Source: CAXBCP01 sp047638395 (lineage in GTDB: Bacteria; Pseudomonadota; Alphaproteobacteria; MPNO01; UBA830). From it: 64,000 nucleotides of DNA. The DNA lies in assembly GCA_047638395.1 (NCBI GenBank), contig JBLIMV010000027.1, forward strand, positions 1-64,000, written 5' to 3'. Shown here one piece after another: positions 7,173 to 16,423 of this stretch; position 1 is the first letter of the stretch, and each line of letters opens with the position of its first letter. Below the pieces are notes generated by a model, which was not told where the DNA came from, did no database searches, and worked only from the letters and a program-made list of their open reading frames with translations. The translations under genes were made by a program, and so were the position numbers.

Positions 7173-7723
7173 TTGGTCGTCCGTTTATTATTATTCGCGC
7201 TGGCTGCCTTCCCGCGTCGCGGAGAAAGTTCTACGCCAACTATTTTATCAATGTATTTCAATAAGTTAAAAGACACCTGAAAGTCAACAACGGCACAGAT
7301 CTATGCGGGACCGACCCATCTCACCTGTTATCTGATCAGACCAGCGTTTCGATCATGCTATCGGCTCGTCTGGATTGGCCGATGTTTTGCATAATATTTG
7401 ATCAGATCGCGGGCGCCAAATAGGCAATTTATTTTTCCATGCACCAAACGCACTCAATCCGGCAGCTTGCTCCCTGTAGCAGGTAGAATTTCCTGCCCAG
7501 AATTTGGACTCGTGCGGCGCACGCTCCCGGGATACCTTTGACTGGTTATTCCACGACGGGATCAAGGTTAATCAGCCATCCCCTCGGAACATAAAATCCA
7601 TGACCATAAAAACCGGTCATGTCTGCCCGCAGGCACCTACACGACGGGGATCCACACGACCGGGATCCATAAGTGCAACGACACTTCGATGCCAACCGAC
7701 ATTTAAAACCTGGGAGACTACAC
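7173..7723. other. Non-coding, AT-richer intergenic region
   Basis: No supportable gene. It should carry the promoter for the substrate-binding protein gene at 7724 and for the PEP-CTERM gene at 7172. A perfect 10-bp palindrome TCTGATCAGA lies at 7331-7340 and a related TTGATCAGATC occurs about 70 bases later. A 15-bp unit (CACGACGGGGATCCA, second copy with one change) is repeated in tandem at 7640-7669. Confidence 0.6.
7640..7669. repeat. Tandem 2 x 15-bp repeat
   Basis: CACGACGGGGATCCA followed directly by CACGACCGGGATCCA, about 55 bases before the ABC operon start codon, placing it in the likely leader or promoter. Confidence 0.6.
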
Positions 7724-8773
7724 ATGCACATATCAAAATTCCTTGCCCCGCTCGCCGGCCGAACGGTCCGGAACGGCGCGCTTGCCCTTGTTGCAGCAAC
7801 GGCCCTTGCCGCCTCCGCGCAGGCACAGACCAAAGTCCGCGTCACGCTCGACTGGGTGCCGCAATCGACCCACGGCCCGACGTTCATTGCACAGTATCAG
7901 GGCTATTTCAAAGCAGAGGGGCTGGACGTGTCGATCTCGCCGGGCAAAGGCTCCGCCGATGCCGTGCGCAAGCTGGTCGCCGGCACCCATGATATCGGCT
8001 GGCCCGATATCAATGCGCTGATCGAGTTCAATTCCAAGAACCCGGATAAAGCGATCAAAACGATCATGATGCTTTACGAACAGCCGCCGTTCTCGATCTG
8101 CGTGTTGGCCAAATCCGGCATCAAGAACCCGAAACAGCTGGTCGGCAAAAGCCTGGGTGCGCCGGTGTTCGATGCGAGCTACAAGCTGTTCCCCGCCTTC
8201 GCTGCCGCCATCGGCATCGATCCGGATGCGGTAAAGAAGAAGAACATGAACCCGCGCCTGCGCGAACCCATGCTGATCCGCGGCGATGTCGATTCCATCT
8301 CCGGCCATGTCTTCTCAAGCCTGCTCGCCATCAAGGCCGCCGGCCTGAAGGAATCCGACGTGGATTGCTTCATGTACGGCGACCACGGCATGGAAGCCTA
8401 TGCAAACGGCATCGCGGTATCGCCCAAATTCGCCGCCGCACATCCGGAAGCCGTGAAAGGCTTTATCCGTGCGACCTACAAGGCTGCCCGCGACATGGTT
8501 CAGCGTCCCAAGATGGCGGTGGATGCGGTTAAGAAGTTCCAGCCGCTGGTTCAGACCTCGGTCGAGGCTGATCGTCTACGGATCGCGATGGATTGCTGCA
8601 TCCTGACACCGAACGTCAAAAAGAACGGCTATGGCAATGTCGATATGGCGCGTCTGCAGCGGTCAATCGATCAGGCAGCCGCGGCGTACAAGCTGAAAAA
8701 CATCCCGAAGGCCGCCGACATGTTCGACGATTCCTTCCTGCCGCCGCAGGCAGAGCGCTTTATTCACAAATAG
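7724..8773 (+). CDS. ABC transporter substrate-binding protein, NMT1/ThiY type
   Basis: 349 residues from ATG 7724 (GGGAG eight bases upstream; the in-frame upstream start lacks one). A signal peptide ends at ASAQAQ, so the product is periplasmic. The NMT1/THI5-like fold is shown by VTLDWVPQSTHGPTFIAQYQ, QGYFKAEGLDVSI and the GKGSADAVRKLVAGTHDIG block. Relatives bind thiamine precursors, riboflavin, sulfonates, nitrate or aromatic acids; the sequence does not decide which. First gene of an importer operon with the ATPase and permease that follow; a strong hairpin separates it from them. Confidence 0.9.
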   Translation: MHISKFLAPLAGRTVRNGALALVAATALAASAQAQTKVRVTLDWVPQSTHGPTFIAQYQGYFKAEGLDVSISPGKGSADAVRKLVAGTHDIGWPDINALIEFNSKNPDKAIKTIMMLYEQPPFSICVLAKSGIKNPKQLVGKSLGAPVFDASYKLFPAFAAAIGIDPDAVKKKNMNPRLREPMLIRGDVDSISGHVFSSLLAIKAAGLKESDVDCFMYGDHGMEAYANGIAVSPKFAAAHPEAVKGFIRATYKAARDMVQRPKMAVDAVKKFQPLVQTSVEADRLRIAMDCCILTPNVKKNGYGNVDMARLQRSIDQAAAAYKLKNIPKAADMFDDSFLPPQAERFIHK

Positions 8774-8801
8774 GCGGCTACCTGCGCAACAATACAAAGG
8801 T

Positions 8802-8827
8802 GCGGGGCGTGTGCATGCACGCCCCGC
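8802..8827 (+). terminator. Strong intercistronic hairpin
   Basis: GCGGGGCGTG and CACGCCCCGC form a perfect 10-bp stem around TGCATG, between the binding-protein and ATPase genes. No T-run follows, so it probably protects the upstream mRNA or attenuates read-through rather than ending transcription. Confidence 0.7.
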
Positions 8828-8837
8828 CATTCAGCTT

Positions 8838-9653
8838 ATGGCATTCATAGATATTGAAGACGTCGACCTCGTCTATCGCAACAGCGCCGGACACGAGGCG
8901 ACGGATGGCACCCTCGCGCTGCAGAACACCTCGCTCAAGATGGACCGTGGCGAGTTCGTGGCACTTGTAGGACCGAGCGGCTGCGGAAAATCGACGCTCT
9001 TGAAAATCGTTGCGGGCCTGATCCGCGCGAATAAGGGCACCGTGAACGTCGCCGGAGAGGCCGTCACCAAGCCGCTCAAGATCGTCGGCATGGCATTTCA
9101 GAACGCATCGCTGCTGCCGTGGCGGTCTACGCGTGAAAACGTGCTTCTTCCGCTCGAAATTGTTGAGCCGCATCGCCAGAAATTCCGGTCTGAAAAAGCG
9201 AAATACGAAGCCATGGCAGACGAACTGCTGGCGACCGTGGGGCTGGACGGATTCGGCGACCGTGCACCCTGGCAGCTCTCGGGCGGCATGCAGCAGCGCG
9301 CGCAATTATGCCGTGCGCTGGTGCACGAACCGGACCTGCTCTTGCTGGACGAGCCGTTCGGCGCACTGGATGCGTTTACGCGCGAAGAATTGTGGGACGT
9401 CCTCCAGACGCTCTACCAGAAACGGAACTGTACGGTCATTCTGGTCACGCATGACCTCCGTGAAGCGGTTTATCTCGCGGATACGGTGTATGTCATGAGC
9501 GCCCGCCCGGGCCGCGTGATCCTGGACCGCAAGATTGACCTGCCGCGCCCCCGGAAGCTCGACGATCTGTACAGCCGCGATATAGCTGACCTGATCCAGG
9601 ACCTTCGCCATCACATCAATGTTGCCAGAACCGACCCCTCGGAGACGTTATGA
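8838..9653 (+). CDS. ABC transporter ATP-binding protein
   Basis: 271 residues of the nitrate/sulfonate/taurine importer ATPase class (SsuB/TauB/ThiZ-like). Walker A GPSGCGKST, signature LSGGMQQR, Walker B LLLLDEPFGALDA and the switch VTHDLREAV are all intact. ATG 8838 is preferred over GTG 8811, which lies inside the hairpin stem. It couples ATP hydrolysis on the cytoplasmic side to import of whatever the upstream binding protein captures, and its stop overlaps the permease ATG. Confidence 0.92.
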   Translation: MAFIDIEDVDLVYRNSAGHEATDGTLALQNTSLKMDRGEFVALVGPSGCGKSTLLKIVAGLIRANKGTVNVAGEAVTKPLKIVGMAFQNASLLPWRSTRENVLLPLEIVEPHRQKFRSEKAKYEAMADELLATVGLDGFGDRAPWQLSGGMQQRAQLCRALVHEPDLLLLDEPFGALDAFTREELWDVLQTLYQKRNCTVILVTHDLREAVYLADTVYVMSARPGRVILDRKIDLPRPRKLDDLYSRDIADLIQDLRHHINVARTDPSETL

Positions 9654-10432
9654 AAAATAAATGGATGGAACGCGCCTCCCCCTGGCTGCTCACCCTCGCG
9701 CTGATTGTGCTGTGGGAAGCCGTCGTCAATATTTTCGATATCTCGCGCATCGTCATGCCGTCGGCGAGCGAGTCTTTCTATGCGATCTATGAATACCGTG
9801 TCGGGCTGTTGAAAAGTGCCCTGACAACGCTTTATGCGACCCTTCTGGGCTTTGGGGTTGCAGTGGTCGTCGGCGTTCTGATCGGTGTCGCAATCGGGCT
9901 CTGGCGCCCGGTTTACGTCGCCTGTTACCCGCTGATGGTCGCCTTCAATGCCATCCCGAAGGTAGTGATCGTGCCAATTTTCGTGCTGTGGATCGGCCCC
10001 GGCCTTCAGACCGCCAGTCTGACGGCCTTTGTCCTTTGCTTCTTCCCCATCGTCGTCAACATGGCCGTCGGACTTGCGACGATAGAGCCCGAGCTCAAGG
10101 ACGTCTTGCGGGCCCTGGGGGCAAAAGAACGCGACATCGTGATCAAGGTCGGAATCCCGCGCTCGCTTCCATACCTCTTCGCGTCTCTGAAAATTGCGAT
10201 TACGCTCGCCTTCGTCGGCGCGGTGATCGCAGAGACCGTGGCCGGCAGCGATGGCGTCGGCAACCTGATGCTGGTCGCCAGTTCAAACTTTAATACGCCG
10301 CTCATGTTTGCGGGGATTATCGTTATCGCCGCAATGGCGACAGCGATGTACGGAATCTTCGCCATTCTCGATCAGCGCTTTACCGGCTGGGCGACACGTG
10401 GCGCGATGAACGTGGCAACTGCGGGCGGCTAG
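9650..10432 (+). CDS. ABC transporter permease
   Basis: 260 residues, about six membrane segments, of the BPD_transp_1 (SsuC/TauC/ThiX) type. The EAA-type coupling loop is visible around ELKDVLRALGAKERDIVIKV and the family end segment GVGNLMLVASSNF is present. Start ATG overlaps the ATPase stop (ATGA), implying translational coupling. Its stop shares the palindrome CTAG with the stop of the convergent molybdopterin oxidoreductase. Confidence 0.92.
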   Translation: MKNKWMERASPWLLTLALIVLWEAVVNIFDISRIVMPSASESFYAIYEYRVGLLKSALTTLYATLLGFGVAVVVGVLIGVAIGLWRPVYVACYPLMVAFNAIPKVVIVPIFVLWIGPGLQTASLTAFVLCFFPIVVNMAVGLATIEPELKDVLRALGAKERDIVIKVGIPRSLPYLFASLKIAITLAFVGAVIAETVAGSDGVGNLMLVASSNFNTPLMFAGIIVIAAMATAMYGIFAILDQRFTGWATRGAMNVATAGG

Positions 10433-12489
10433 GCAGCCCTGATCCATATGGCAGTGTCGTGGAACACGGCGCCGCCATTCGGCTTGCCGGGATCGGCGCT
10501 GACCAGCAGGTTAATGCCAATGCCCTCCTCGAAGGCGAGGTTGGGCCAGATGCCTTCCACGATCGCCACGCCGCGATCCACGCCATCGAATGGTTCAGCA
10601 TGCACCACCAGGTCGCCCCGGTCATTGCCGATGCGCACCCGATCGCCATCGACCAGCCCCAGCGCGTCGCAATCGGATGGATGAAGCATGATCGTCGGGC
10701 GCTGCTCGTTGCGGATCGAGGTATCGGTCTCTGTGAAACTGGTATTGAGATAATTGCGCGACGGCGCGGTCACCAGCCGGAACGGCCGGGCCTCGTTCGT
10801 GCTGTCGATAATATCGGCAAAGTCCGGCAGGTCCGGCAAAGCCGCGTGATCCGGGCCCAGTGCCGCCCAATCCGCCTTGAACCGGAACTTGCCGTCCGGC
10901 TGCGGAAATCCGTTCAGGAAATGGGTCTCTTCAAAGGATGGGCTGATATCAATGAAACGTTTTTCCTTCAGTTCGGCGGCCGTCCCCATCCCGTTGGTCT
11001 GAAGGATCTCGTCGATCACTTCCCACGCCGTCATATCGAAAGCCCGGTGATCCGCACCGAGGCGCTTGGCCAGCCCACCGATCATCTCGTGATTGCTGCG
11101 CGTATCGCCAATCGGGTCAATGATCTTCGGCCCGAGTTGCAGATAGGGATGGCCGTAGGATGTGTAGAAATCGTCGTGTTCCAGGAACGTGGTTGCCGGC
11201 AGGACGATATCCGCAAGCCGCGCGGTATCGGTCATGAACTGTTCGTGGACACACAGGAACATCTCGTCCTTCATCAGCCCTTCGCGCACCAGCCCGGATT
11301 CGGGTGCCACGACCGCCGGGTTGGAGCTTTGCACCAGCATTGCGGTGACCGGCGGGCCACCCTTCAGCGTTTCCGGGTCGTCCATCAGGATTGGGCCAAG
11401 CCGAGACATATCGAGCTGGCGCACGTCCGGGTCGTCGATACCGGTCACCAGTGACGCGTTGATGTTGAAGTTCTGACCGATAGAGCCATAGAGCCCGGCG
11501 CCGCGGTGTTTCCAGGCGCCGCGCACGGCCGGCAGGCAGCTTACCGCATGCAGCCCGGACGAGCCGTTGCGCGAGCGGGAAAACCCGTAACCAAGCCGGA
11601 TGATGGCACGGTCGGTCGTTCCGTATTCCTTCGCCAATGCCTCGATATCTTCAACCGGGATACCAGTGATTTCGGCCGCCCATTCCGGGCCGCGAGATTG
11701 CAGATGCGTTTCCAATAGATCGGCGTCGTTGGTGAATTCCGCCATGTAGTCGCGATCGGCGTGACCATCGCGGAACAGCACATGCATGAGCGCGCAGGCG
11801 AGCGCCGAATCCGTGCCCGGCTTCGGCCGAAGATGTATATCTGCCTGCCGTGCCGTCGGTGTGCGATAGGGGTCGATGACGACCAGCTTCGCGCCACGTT
11901 CTTTTCGGGCGCGGGCAATATGGGTCATCAGGTTGACCTGAGTGTAGACCGGGTTGGACCCCCAGACGACGATCAGGTCGGCCTCGGCAAATTCCCGGGG
12001 GTCGCAACCGCGCTGGGCGCCGACACCGGCGGTCATCCCGGACAGCATGATCGATGAGCAGATCGTGTTGTGCTGGCGCGAATAGCCCATGGCGTTGCGC
12101 AGGCCCTGAATGCCGTCGCGCTGCACTTTGCCCATGGTGCCCGCATAATTATACAGCCAGACCGTTTCGGGCCCGTGTTTCTGGGCCGCGGCGATAAATT
12201 TCTCGGCGACGATATCAAGCGCATCGTCCCAGGAAATCGGCTCAAAATCGGCCAAAGTGGACGTTGTCGACTTCGGTCCCTTGCGGCGCAGCGGCTGTGT
12301 CAGACGGTCCGGGTGATGCACCCGCTCTGCGTAGCGCGCGACCTTGGCGCAGACCACACCCGCCGTATAGGTATTCGCCTCGGAGCCGTGGACCCGGCCG
12401 ATTTTCTGCGGTGATTCAAGCTCGATATCGAGCGTACAGGCGCTGGCGCAGTCATGCGGGCAGACGGAATAGGCGACATCAAGGGGCAT
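10429..12489 (-). CDS. Molybdopterin-dependent oxidoreductase, DMSO-reductase family
   Basis: 686 residues. The N-terminal [4Fe-4S] motif has C10, C14, C18 and C47 (VCPHDCASAC...VCAK), followed by the molybdopterin domain (DALDIVAEKF, VVWGSNPVYTQVN, VIDPYRTPTARQAD) and the C-terminal dinucleotide-binding barrel (RLVTAPSRNYLNTSF; HPSDCDALGLVDGDRVRIGNDRG). No Tat signal is visible, so it is probably cytoplasmic. This is the anaerobic-dehydrogenase/biotin-sulfoxide-type group often annotated only generically; formate, sulfoxide or hydroxyl-transfer substrates are all possible. AAGGA precedes the ATG. It ends against the ABC permease but is read in the opposite direction, so it need not be functionally linked. 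Confidence 0.92.
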   Translation of the reverse strand: MPLDVAYSVCPHDCASACTLDIELESPQKIGRVHGSEANTYTAGVVCAKVARYAERVHHPDRLTQPLRRKGPKSTTSTLADFEPISWDDALDIVAEKFIAAAQKHGPETVWLYNYAGTMGKVQRDGIQGLRNAMGYSRQHNTICSSIMLSGMTAGVGAQRGCDPREFAEADLIVVWGSNPVYTQVNLMTHIARARKERGAKLVVIDPYRTPTARQADIHLRPKPGTDSALACALMHVLFRDGHADRDYMAEFTNDADLLETHLQSRGPEWAAEITGIPVEDIEALAKEYGTTDRAIIRLGYGFSRSRNGSSGLHAVSCLPAVRGAWKHRGAGLYGSIGQNFNINASLVTGIDDPDVRQLDMSRLGPILMDDPETLKGGPPVTAMLVQSSNPAVVAPESGLVREGLMKDEMFLCVHEQFMTDTARLADIVLPATTFLEHDDFYTSYGHPYLQLGPKIIDPIGDTRSNHEMIGGLAKRLGADHRAFDMTAWEVIDEILQTNGMGTAAELKEKRFIDISPSFEETHFLNGFPQPDGKFRFKADWAALGPDHAALPDLPDFADIIDSTNEARPFRLVTAPSRNYLNTSFTETDTSIRNEQRPTIMLHPSDCDALGLVDGDRVRIGNDRGDLVVHAEPFDGVDRGVAIVEGIWPNLAFEEGIGINLLVSADPGKPNGGAVFHDTAIWIRAA

Positions 12490-12586
12490 CGGGCGCGGTC
12501 CTTATGAGCTGGAGGCCGGAGTATATGACCATATGACAGCCCATTGAAACGCCGCGTTTCGCAAAACACCTTCGCCGCCGTATTTT

Positions 12587-13603
12587 CTATTTATGGATCG
12601 TCCCGCCTTCGACAAAAGCGTGAAAAACAAAGGCAAAAGTCAAATCGTGGACCTCTTCGCGCATCCCCTGGAAGGTCTTGCGCTGGACGACAACATTGCC
12701 AATATCGCGGCCCTCCCTGATCTCCTGCATGTCGAGCGCCGAGTTCAGGCCCTTACTCCAGGTCAGGATGAGATCCCCGGCGACGATTTTGCCGGCTTTC
12801 TTCAGTTTCTCCAGCGACCACGCCTGATCGCCAACTTTCACCACATAGGCCAGCGGTGCGATCCCCTTTGGCATTTCGCCGCGATACAGGAACGGACGGG
12901 ACGAACTGTCGTAACCCAGATAGGGATTGTTGCCGTAAGGCCGGAAGTCCGGATTGTTGGGCACCAGTACTTTGCCGCCAGGATAGCGGGCGCGGAATTT
13001 CGCCAGCGATTCCACCCGTGCCGGCAGCATCGTCAGCATCTTGCCGGTCATCTCGCCGACGATACCGGTGCCGGTGAACTGCTGCCACCAGCTCTCTGTC
13101 TGGCGGTCATACATCACCATGTCGGATTTCCGGAGCTTGCCGGTCGTCCCGAAATCGAGAATCTTGTTCCCAAGGCGCCGGTCGAACACGACCGACGAAT
13201 TGCACAGCGGGCAATAGGTGACCGATACGGGCAGCCCACCCACCGTATCGTTCACGATTTCATGCCACATCAGCACGCGCAGCGGATAAGCGCGGGCATC
13301 CCCCTTGTGGGCGAACGTAATCACCGGCTCGGTTTCAGCGCCGTCCTGGTATTTGGCCTGCGGTACAAAGATTGGTTTGTCGATGGACGGAATGCCGTCC
13401 TTCGGCGGTCCGCCGGAAATGATTTCGCCAAATTCAATCGATTTCCGGGAAAAATCGGTGTCGGGCCAGGACAGCTTCCAGACTGTGGGATTGGCCGAGG
13501 CCAGCATCGTCCCCCCGATGAGTATCGCCAGCGCCAGGCCGGAAACCAGCAAGGCCCGCAGATAGATCGGATCGGTTCGAAAGACCGAGGTGTCAGGTCT
13601 CAT
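12587..13603 (-). CDS. DUF3179 domain-containing protein
   Basis: 338 residues from ATG 13603 (GGGGA upstream; the TTG at 13618 is rejected). The N-terminus holds one membrane segment or signal (LRALLVSGLALAILIGGTML, cleavage near ASA), so the protein is exported or anchored. The rest is DUF3179: ITFAHKGDARAYPLRVLMWHEIVNDTVGG, then VTYCPLCNSSVVFDR, and FGTTGKLRKSDMVMYDRQT. The CPLC cysteines are invariant in the family and suggest a metal or disulfide site. Biochemical function is unknown. Confidence 0.88.
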   Translation of the reverse strand: MRPDTSVFRTDPIYLRALLVSGLALAILIGGTMLASANPTVWKLSWPDTDFSRKSIEFGEIISGGPPKDGIPSIDKPIFVPQAKYQDGAETEPVITFAHKGDARAYPLRVLMWHEIVNDTVGGLPVSVTYCPLCNSSVVFDRRLGNKILDFGTTGKLRKSDMVMYDRQTESWWQQFTGTGIVGEMTGKMLTMLPARVESLAKFRARYPGGKVLVPNNPDFRPYGNNPYLGYDSSSRPFLYRGEMPKGIAPLAYVVKVGDQAWSLEKLKKAGKIVAGDLILTWSKGLNSALDMQEIREGRDIGNVVVQRKTFQGMREEVHDLTFAFVFHAFVEGGTIHK

Positions 13604-13710
13604 GTCAGCATTCCCCAATTAGGATTGGGATGACGCCAGTTTAATGCGTCACTGACAACGAACTTTTCTTCACGATCGGGTGATAGCGCCGCCATTGCAG
13701 GGTCGTGACG

Positions 13711-14694
13711 CTAGCCGATCGTCACCCGCTCCCCGGTCTCGGCCGAGGTGATTACGGCCTCCAGCACGGCTGTCGCATGCAGTATTTCGTCCGGCGTCGC
13801 CGGGAACGGCGCGCCGCCCTCACAATCGCCGGCGAATGCTTCCATCTGTGCCTTGATGGTCGGCATGCCGGGATAGGGGTAGCCATCCCAGGAATCGGAA
13901 ATGAAGGTGCCGTCAGTCAATTGCGCCGTGAATTCGTCATGGGCGAAAATATTACCCCAGCCCTTGGTGCCGAACGCGCGGACCTGCCACAGGGTACCCG
14001 TCGCCGCAACCGATCCGAGATAGCCTGACTGACCGTTCTCGAAATCCATCAGGATCGTTGTAGAATCATCGATGTCATAGGGCATCGCGACCCGGCGGCT
14101 GACGGCCTGCAGGCTCTTCACCCGGCCGAACAGATTGACGTACATATCGATGGCATGGATACCAAGCGAGGTCATGCCACCCGCCGGGCTTTCGGCACGG
14201 CTTTCGCGCCATTCGCCGGCATATCCGGCCATGTTGGCCGAGAAATTGCCCTCGACCTGGATCATGTCGCCTAGTTCACCGGCATCGATCATCGCTTTCA
14301 GCTTGATCGCATTCGGCGAAAACCGACGGTTATGGCCAATGGCCACCTTCAGCCCCCTGGACGCCAGCGCATCCAGCGCCGTACGCGCATCCGCAGCGTT
14401 CAGGCAGAACGGTTTCTCGCAGAACACATGCTTGCCCGCATCCGCCGCGGCCATGATCTGGTCGAAATGCACGGAATGCGGTGACGCCAGCACGACGGCA
14501 TCGACATTGTCGTCCGCCAGCACGTCCTCATAAGAGGTATGAAGCTTGATGCCCTTCTCGGCCGCATAGTCCACGACCTTTGACGGTGTGCGTGTACTGC
14601 CGGCGACGAACGTTATTGCATCGCTATCGCCGGCAACCGAATTGACCAGCGTCTGTCCCCATCGGCCCATGCCGACGATTGCCGCATTGATCAT
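13711..14694 (-). CDS. Gfo/Idh/MocA-family oxidoreductase
   Basis: 327 residues. The N-terminal Rossmann fold (AAIVGMGRWGQTLVNSV) binds NAD(P); the VFCEKPF motif contributes the conserved Lys, and the C-terminal domain carries GMTSLGIHAIDMYVNLFG with the usual catalytic His. Substrates are usually sugars, inositols or their derivatives. Its ATG overlaps the stop of the upstream aldehyde dehydrogenase gene (TAATG), so the two are co-translated and likely act on linked steps: oxidation of a polyol or sugar carbon and then of an aldehyde. Confidence 0.88.
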   Translation of the reverse strand: MINAAIVGMGRWGQTLVNSVAGDSDAITFVAGSTRTPSKVVDYAAEKGIKLHTSYEDVLADDNVDAVVLASPHSVHFDQIMAAADAGKHVFCEKPFCLNAADARTALDALASRGLKVAIGHNRRFSPNAIKLKAMIDAGELGDMIQVEGNFSANMAGYAGEWRESRAESPAGGMTSLGIHAIDMYVNLFGRVKSLQAVSRRVAMPYDIDDSTTILMDFENGQSGYLGSVAATGTLWQVRAFGTKGWGNIFAHDEFTAQLTDGTFISDSWDGYPYPGMPTIKAQMEAFAGDCEGGAPFPATPDEILHATAVLEAVITSAETGERVTIG

Positions 14695-16220
14695 TATTCG
14701 GCCGCGTCCGTTTTTTCCTGAGGCACCAGCATGTCGTACCAGGGCTTGTTCTCGCGCGTCTTGGCGTCATCGACATGCAGGGCTTTCACCTCGGTATATT
14801 CGTTCATGCCTTCTTCGCCGAATTCGCGGCCAATACCGGACTGCTTGTAGCCGCCGAACGGCATCTGCTCTGACAGCAGATGCCAGTCATTGATCCAGAC
14901 CGTGCCAGTCCGCATGCCGCCCGCGATTTTTCGTGCCCGGTCGATATCTTCCGACCACACACCGCCACCGAGACCGAAGATGGAATCATTGGCGATTTTG
15001 ACCGCCTCTTCCTCGTCCTGATATTTCATCACGCACAGAACCGGCCCGAAGATTTCTTCCTGGGCAATCGTCATGTCGCTGGTGACGTTCGTGAACACGG
15101 TAGGCTGGATGAAATAGCCGTTGGCGAGGTCACCCTCGGTCGCGCGTTCACCGCCGCAGACAAGCGTGGCACCTTCGGCCTTACCCTTCTCGATATAGTC
15201 GAGCACCGTTTTCATGTGGCCTTCGGACATCACCGGGCCGACCTTGGTCGCCGGATCCAGCGGATCGCCCATCGGCATCACATTCAGCTTGGCGACCATC
15301 TGGTCGACGAAATCGTCATGCTGATCGGCGGGCAGCAACAGCCGCGTGCCGGATTCGCAGACCTGCCCCTGATGATAGAACGCCGCGAAGATCGACCCAT
15401 CGATGGCGATATCCCAGTTCGCATCGTGCAGGACGATATTGGCCGATTTACCGCCGCATTCGAGAGTCACCTTCTTCAGCGTGCCGGCGGCCTTGACCAT
15501 GATGTCCTTGCCGACCTCGGTTGAACCGGTGAAGGCGATCTTGTCGACATCGGGACTCGTGGTCAGCACTTCGCCGATCAGGCCTCCAGGCCCGGTAATC
15601 ACATTGACGACGCCGGGCGGGAAACCGCATTCATCGACAATGCGCGCGATTTCCATCGCCGAGAGTGGCGTGTCGGACGCGGGCTTCAGGATGATGGTGT
15701 TGCCGGTGCCGAGCGCCGGGCCCAGTTTCCAGACCGCCATCATCAGTGGGAAATTCCATGGAATGATCGATGCGCAGACGCCCATCGGCTCGCGGATCGT
15801 ATAATTATAGGACCGACCCGGGCGCGACATGCCCTCGATCTCCTTGGGCTCGGAATTGAACTTCTTCGCCATGGTGCCGAAATAGTTCATCTGGCGCTGA
15901 CCGAGGAAGGCATCCGCACCGGTTTTTGCGATCGTGCCGCCGGAATCCAGGGATTCGAGTCGTGCCAGATCCTTCATCCGCTCTTTCATCTTGGCGGCCA
16001 AGGTACAGATGATCTCGCTGCGCTCGTCGCCCGACATCCGCGGCCACGGCCCGTTATCGAAGGCGTCGCGCGCCGCCGCAATCGCCGCCTGGGCGTCGGC
16101 AACGCTGGCAACCGGGATATTGGCGATCGCCTCGCCGTTATAGGGATTATGGGTGGGTTTGGTGACGCCGCCTTCGGCATCCACGAACTTACCGCCGATA
16201 TAGAGCTGATAGGTATCCAT
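14694..16220 (-). CDS. NAD(P)-dependent aldehyde dehydrogenase
   Basis: 508 residues of the betaine-/aldehyde-dehydrogenase group. Visible marks are the NAD fold PWNFPLMMAVWKLGPALGTG, catalytic Glu in VTLECGGKSAN, the catalytic Cys in GQVCESGTR, and NPA-like end PFGGYKQSGIGREFG. ATG 16220 is chosen because AGAGGA lies upstream; an in-frame start at 16244 would add eight residues. First gene of a two-gene unit with the Gfo/Idh/MocA oxidoreductase. Divergent from the aquaporin gene. Confidence 0.92.
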   Translation of the reverse strand: MDTYQLYIGGKFVDAEGGVTKPTHNPYNGEAIANIPVASVADAQAAIAAARDAFDNGPWPRMSGDERSEIICTLAAKMKERMKDLARLESLDSGGTIAKTGADAFLGQRQMNYFGTMAKKFNSEPKEIEGMSRPGRSYNYTIREPMGVCASIIPWNFPLMMAVWKLGPALGTGNTIILKPASDTPLSAMEIARIVDECGFPPGVVNVITGPGGLIGEVLTTSPDVDKIAFTGSTEVGKDIMVKAAGTLKKVTLECGGKSANIVLHDANWDIAIDGSIFAAFYHQGQVCESGTRLLLPADQHDDFVDQMVAKLNVMPMGDPLDPATKVGPVMSEGHMKTVLDYIEKGKAEGATLVCGGERATEGDLANGYFIQPTVFTNVTSDMTIAQEEIFGPVLCVMKYQDEEEAVKIANDSIFGLGGGVWSEDIDRARKIAGGMRTGTVWINDWHLLSEQMPFGGYKQSGIGREFGEEGMNEYTEVKALHVDDAKTRENKPWYDMLVPQEKTDAAE

Positions 16221-16423
16221 TGTCCCGCTTCCTCTGATTGCCATCTGACGCTGTGTCTGTTGCGCGGAACTTATCTCAGGGGCCGGGAGTCGTCCATACG
16301 AACGCCACCCTGATGCCTCAAAATTGACATATAGGTCGGTTGAAGAAGTTTTTAGCCAGAATCGCCATTCGCGCTAGGCTGGGCCTCTTAGTAGTAACAG
16401 TTCAATAAAAAGTGGAGGGCAAT

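Noticed and set aside
8811..8837. GTG at 8811 as ATPase start
   Set aside because: It lies in the stem of a perfect hairpin and adds residues outside the ABC fold.
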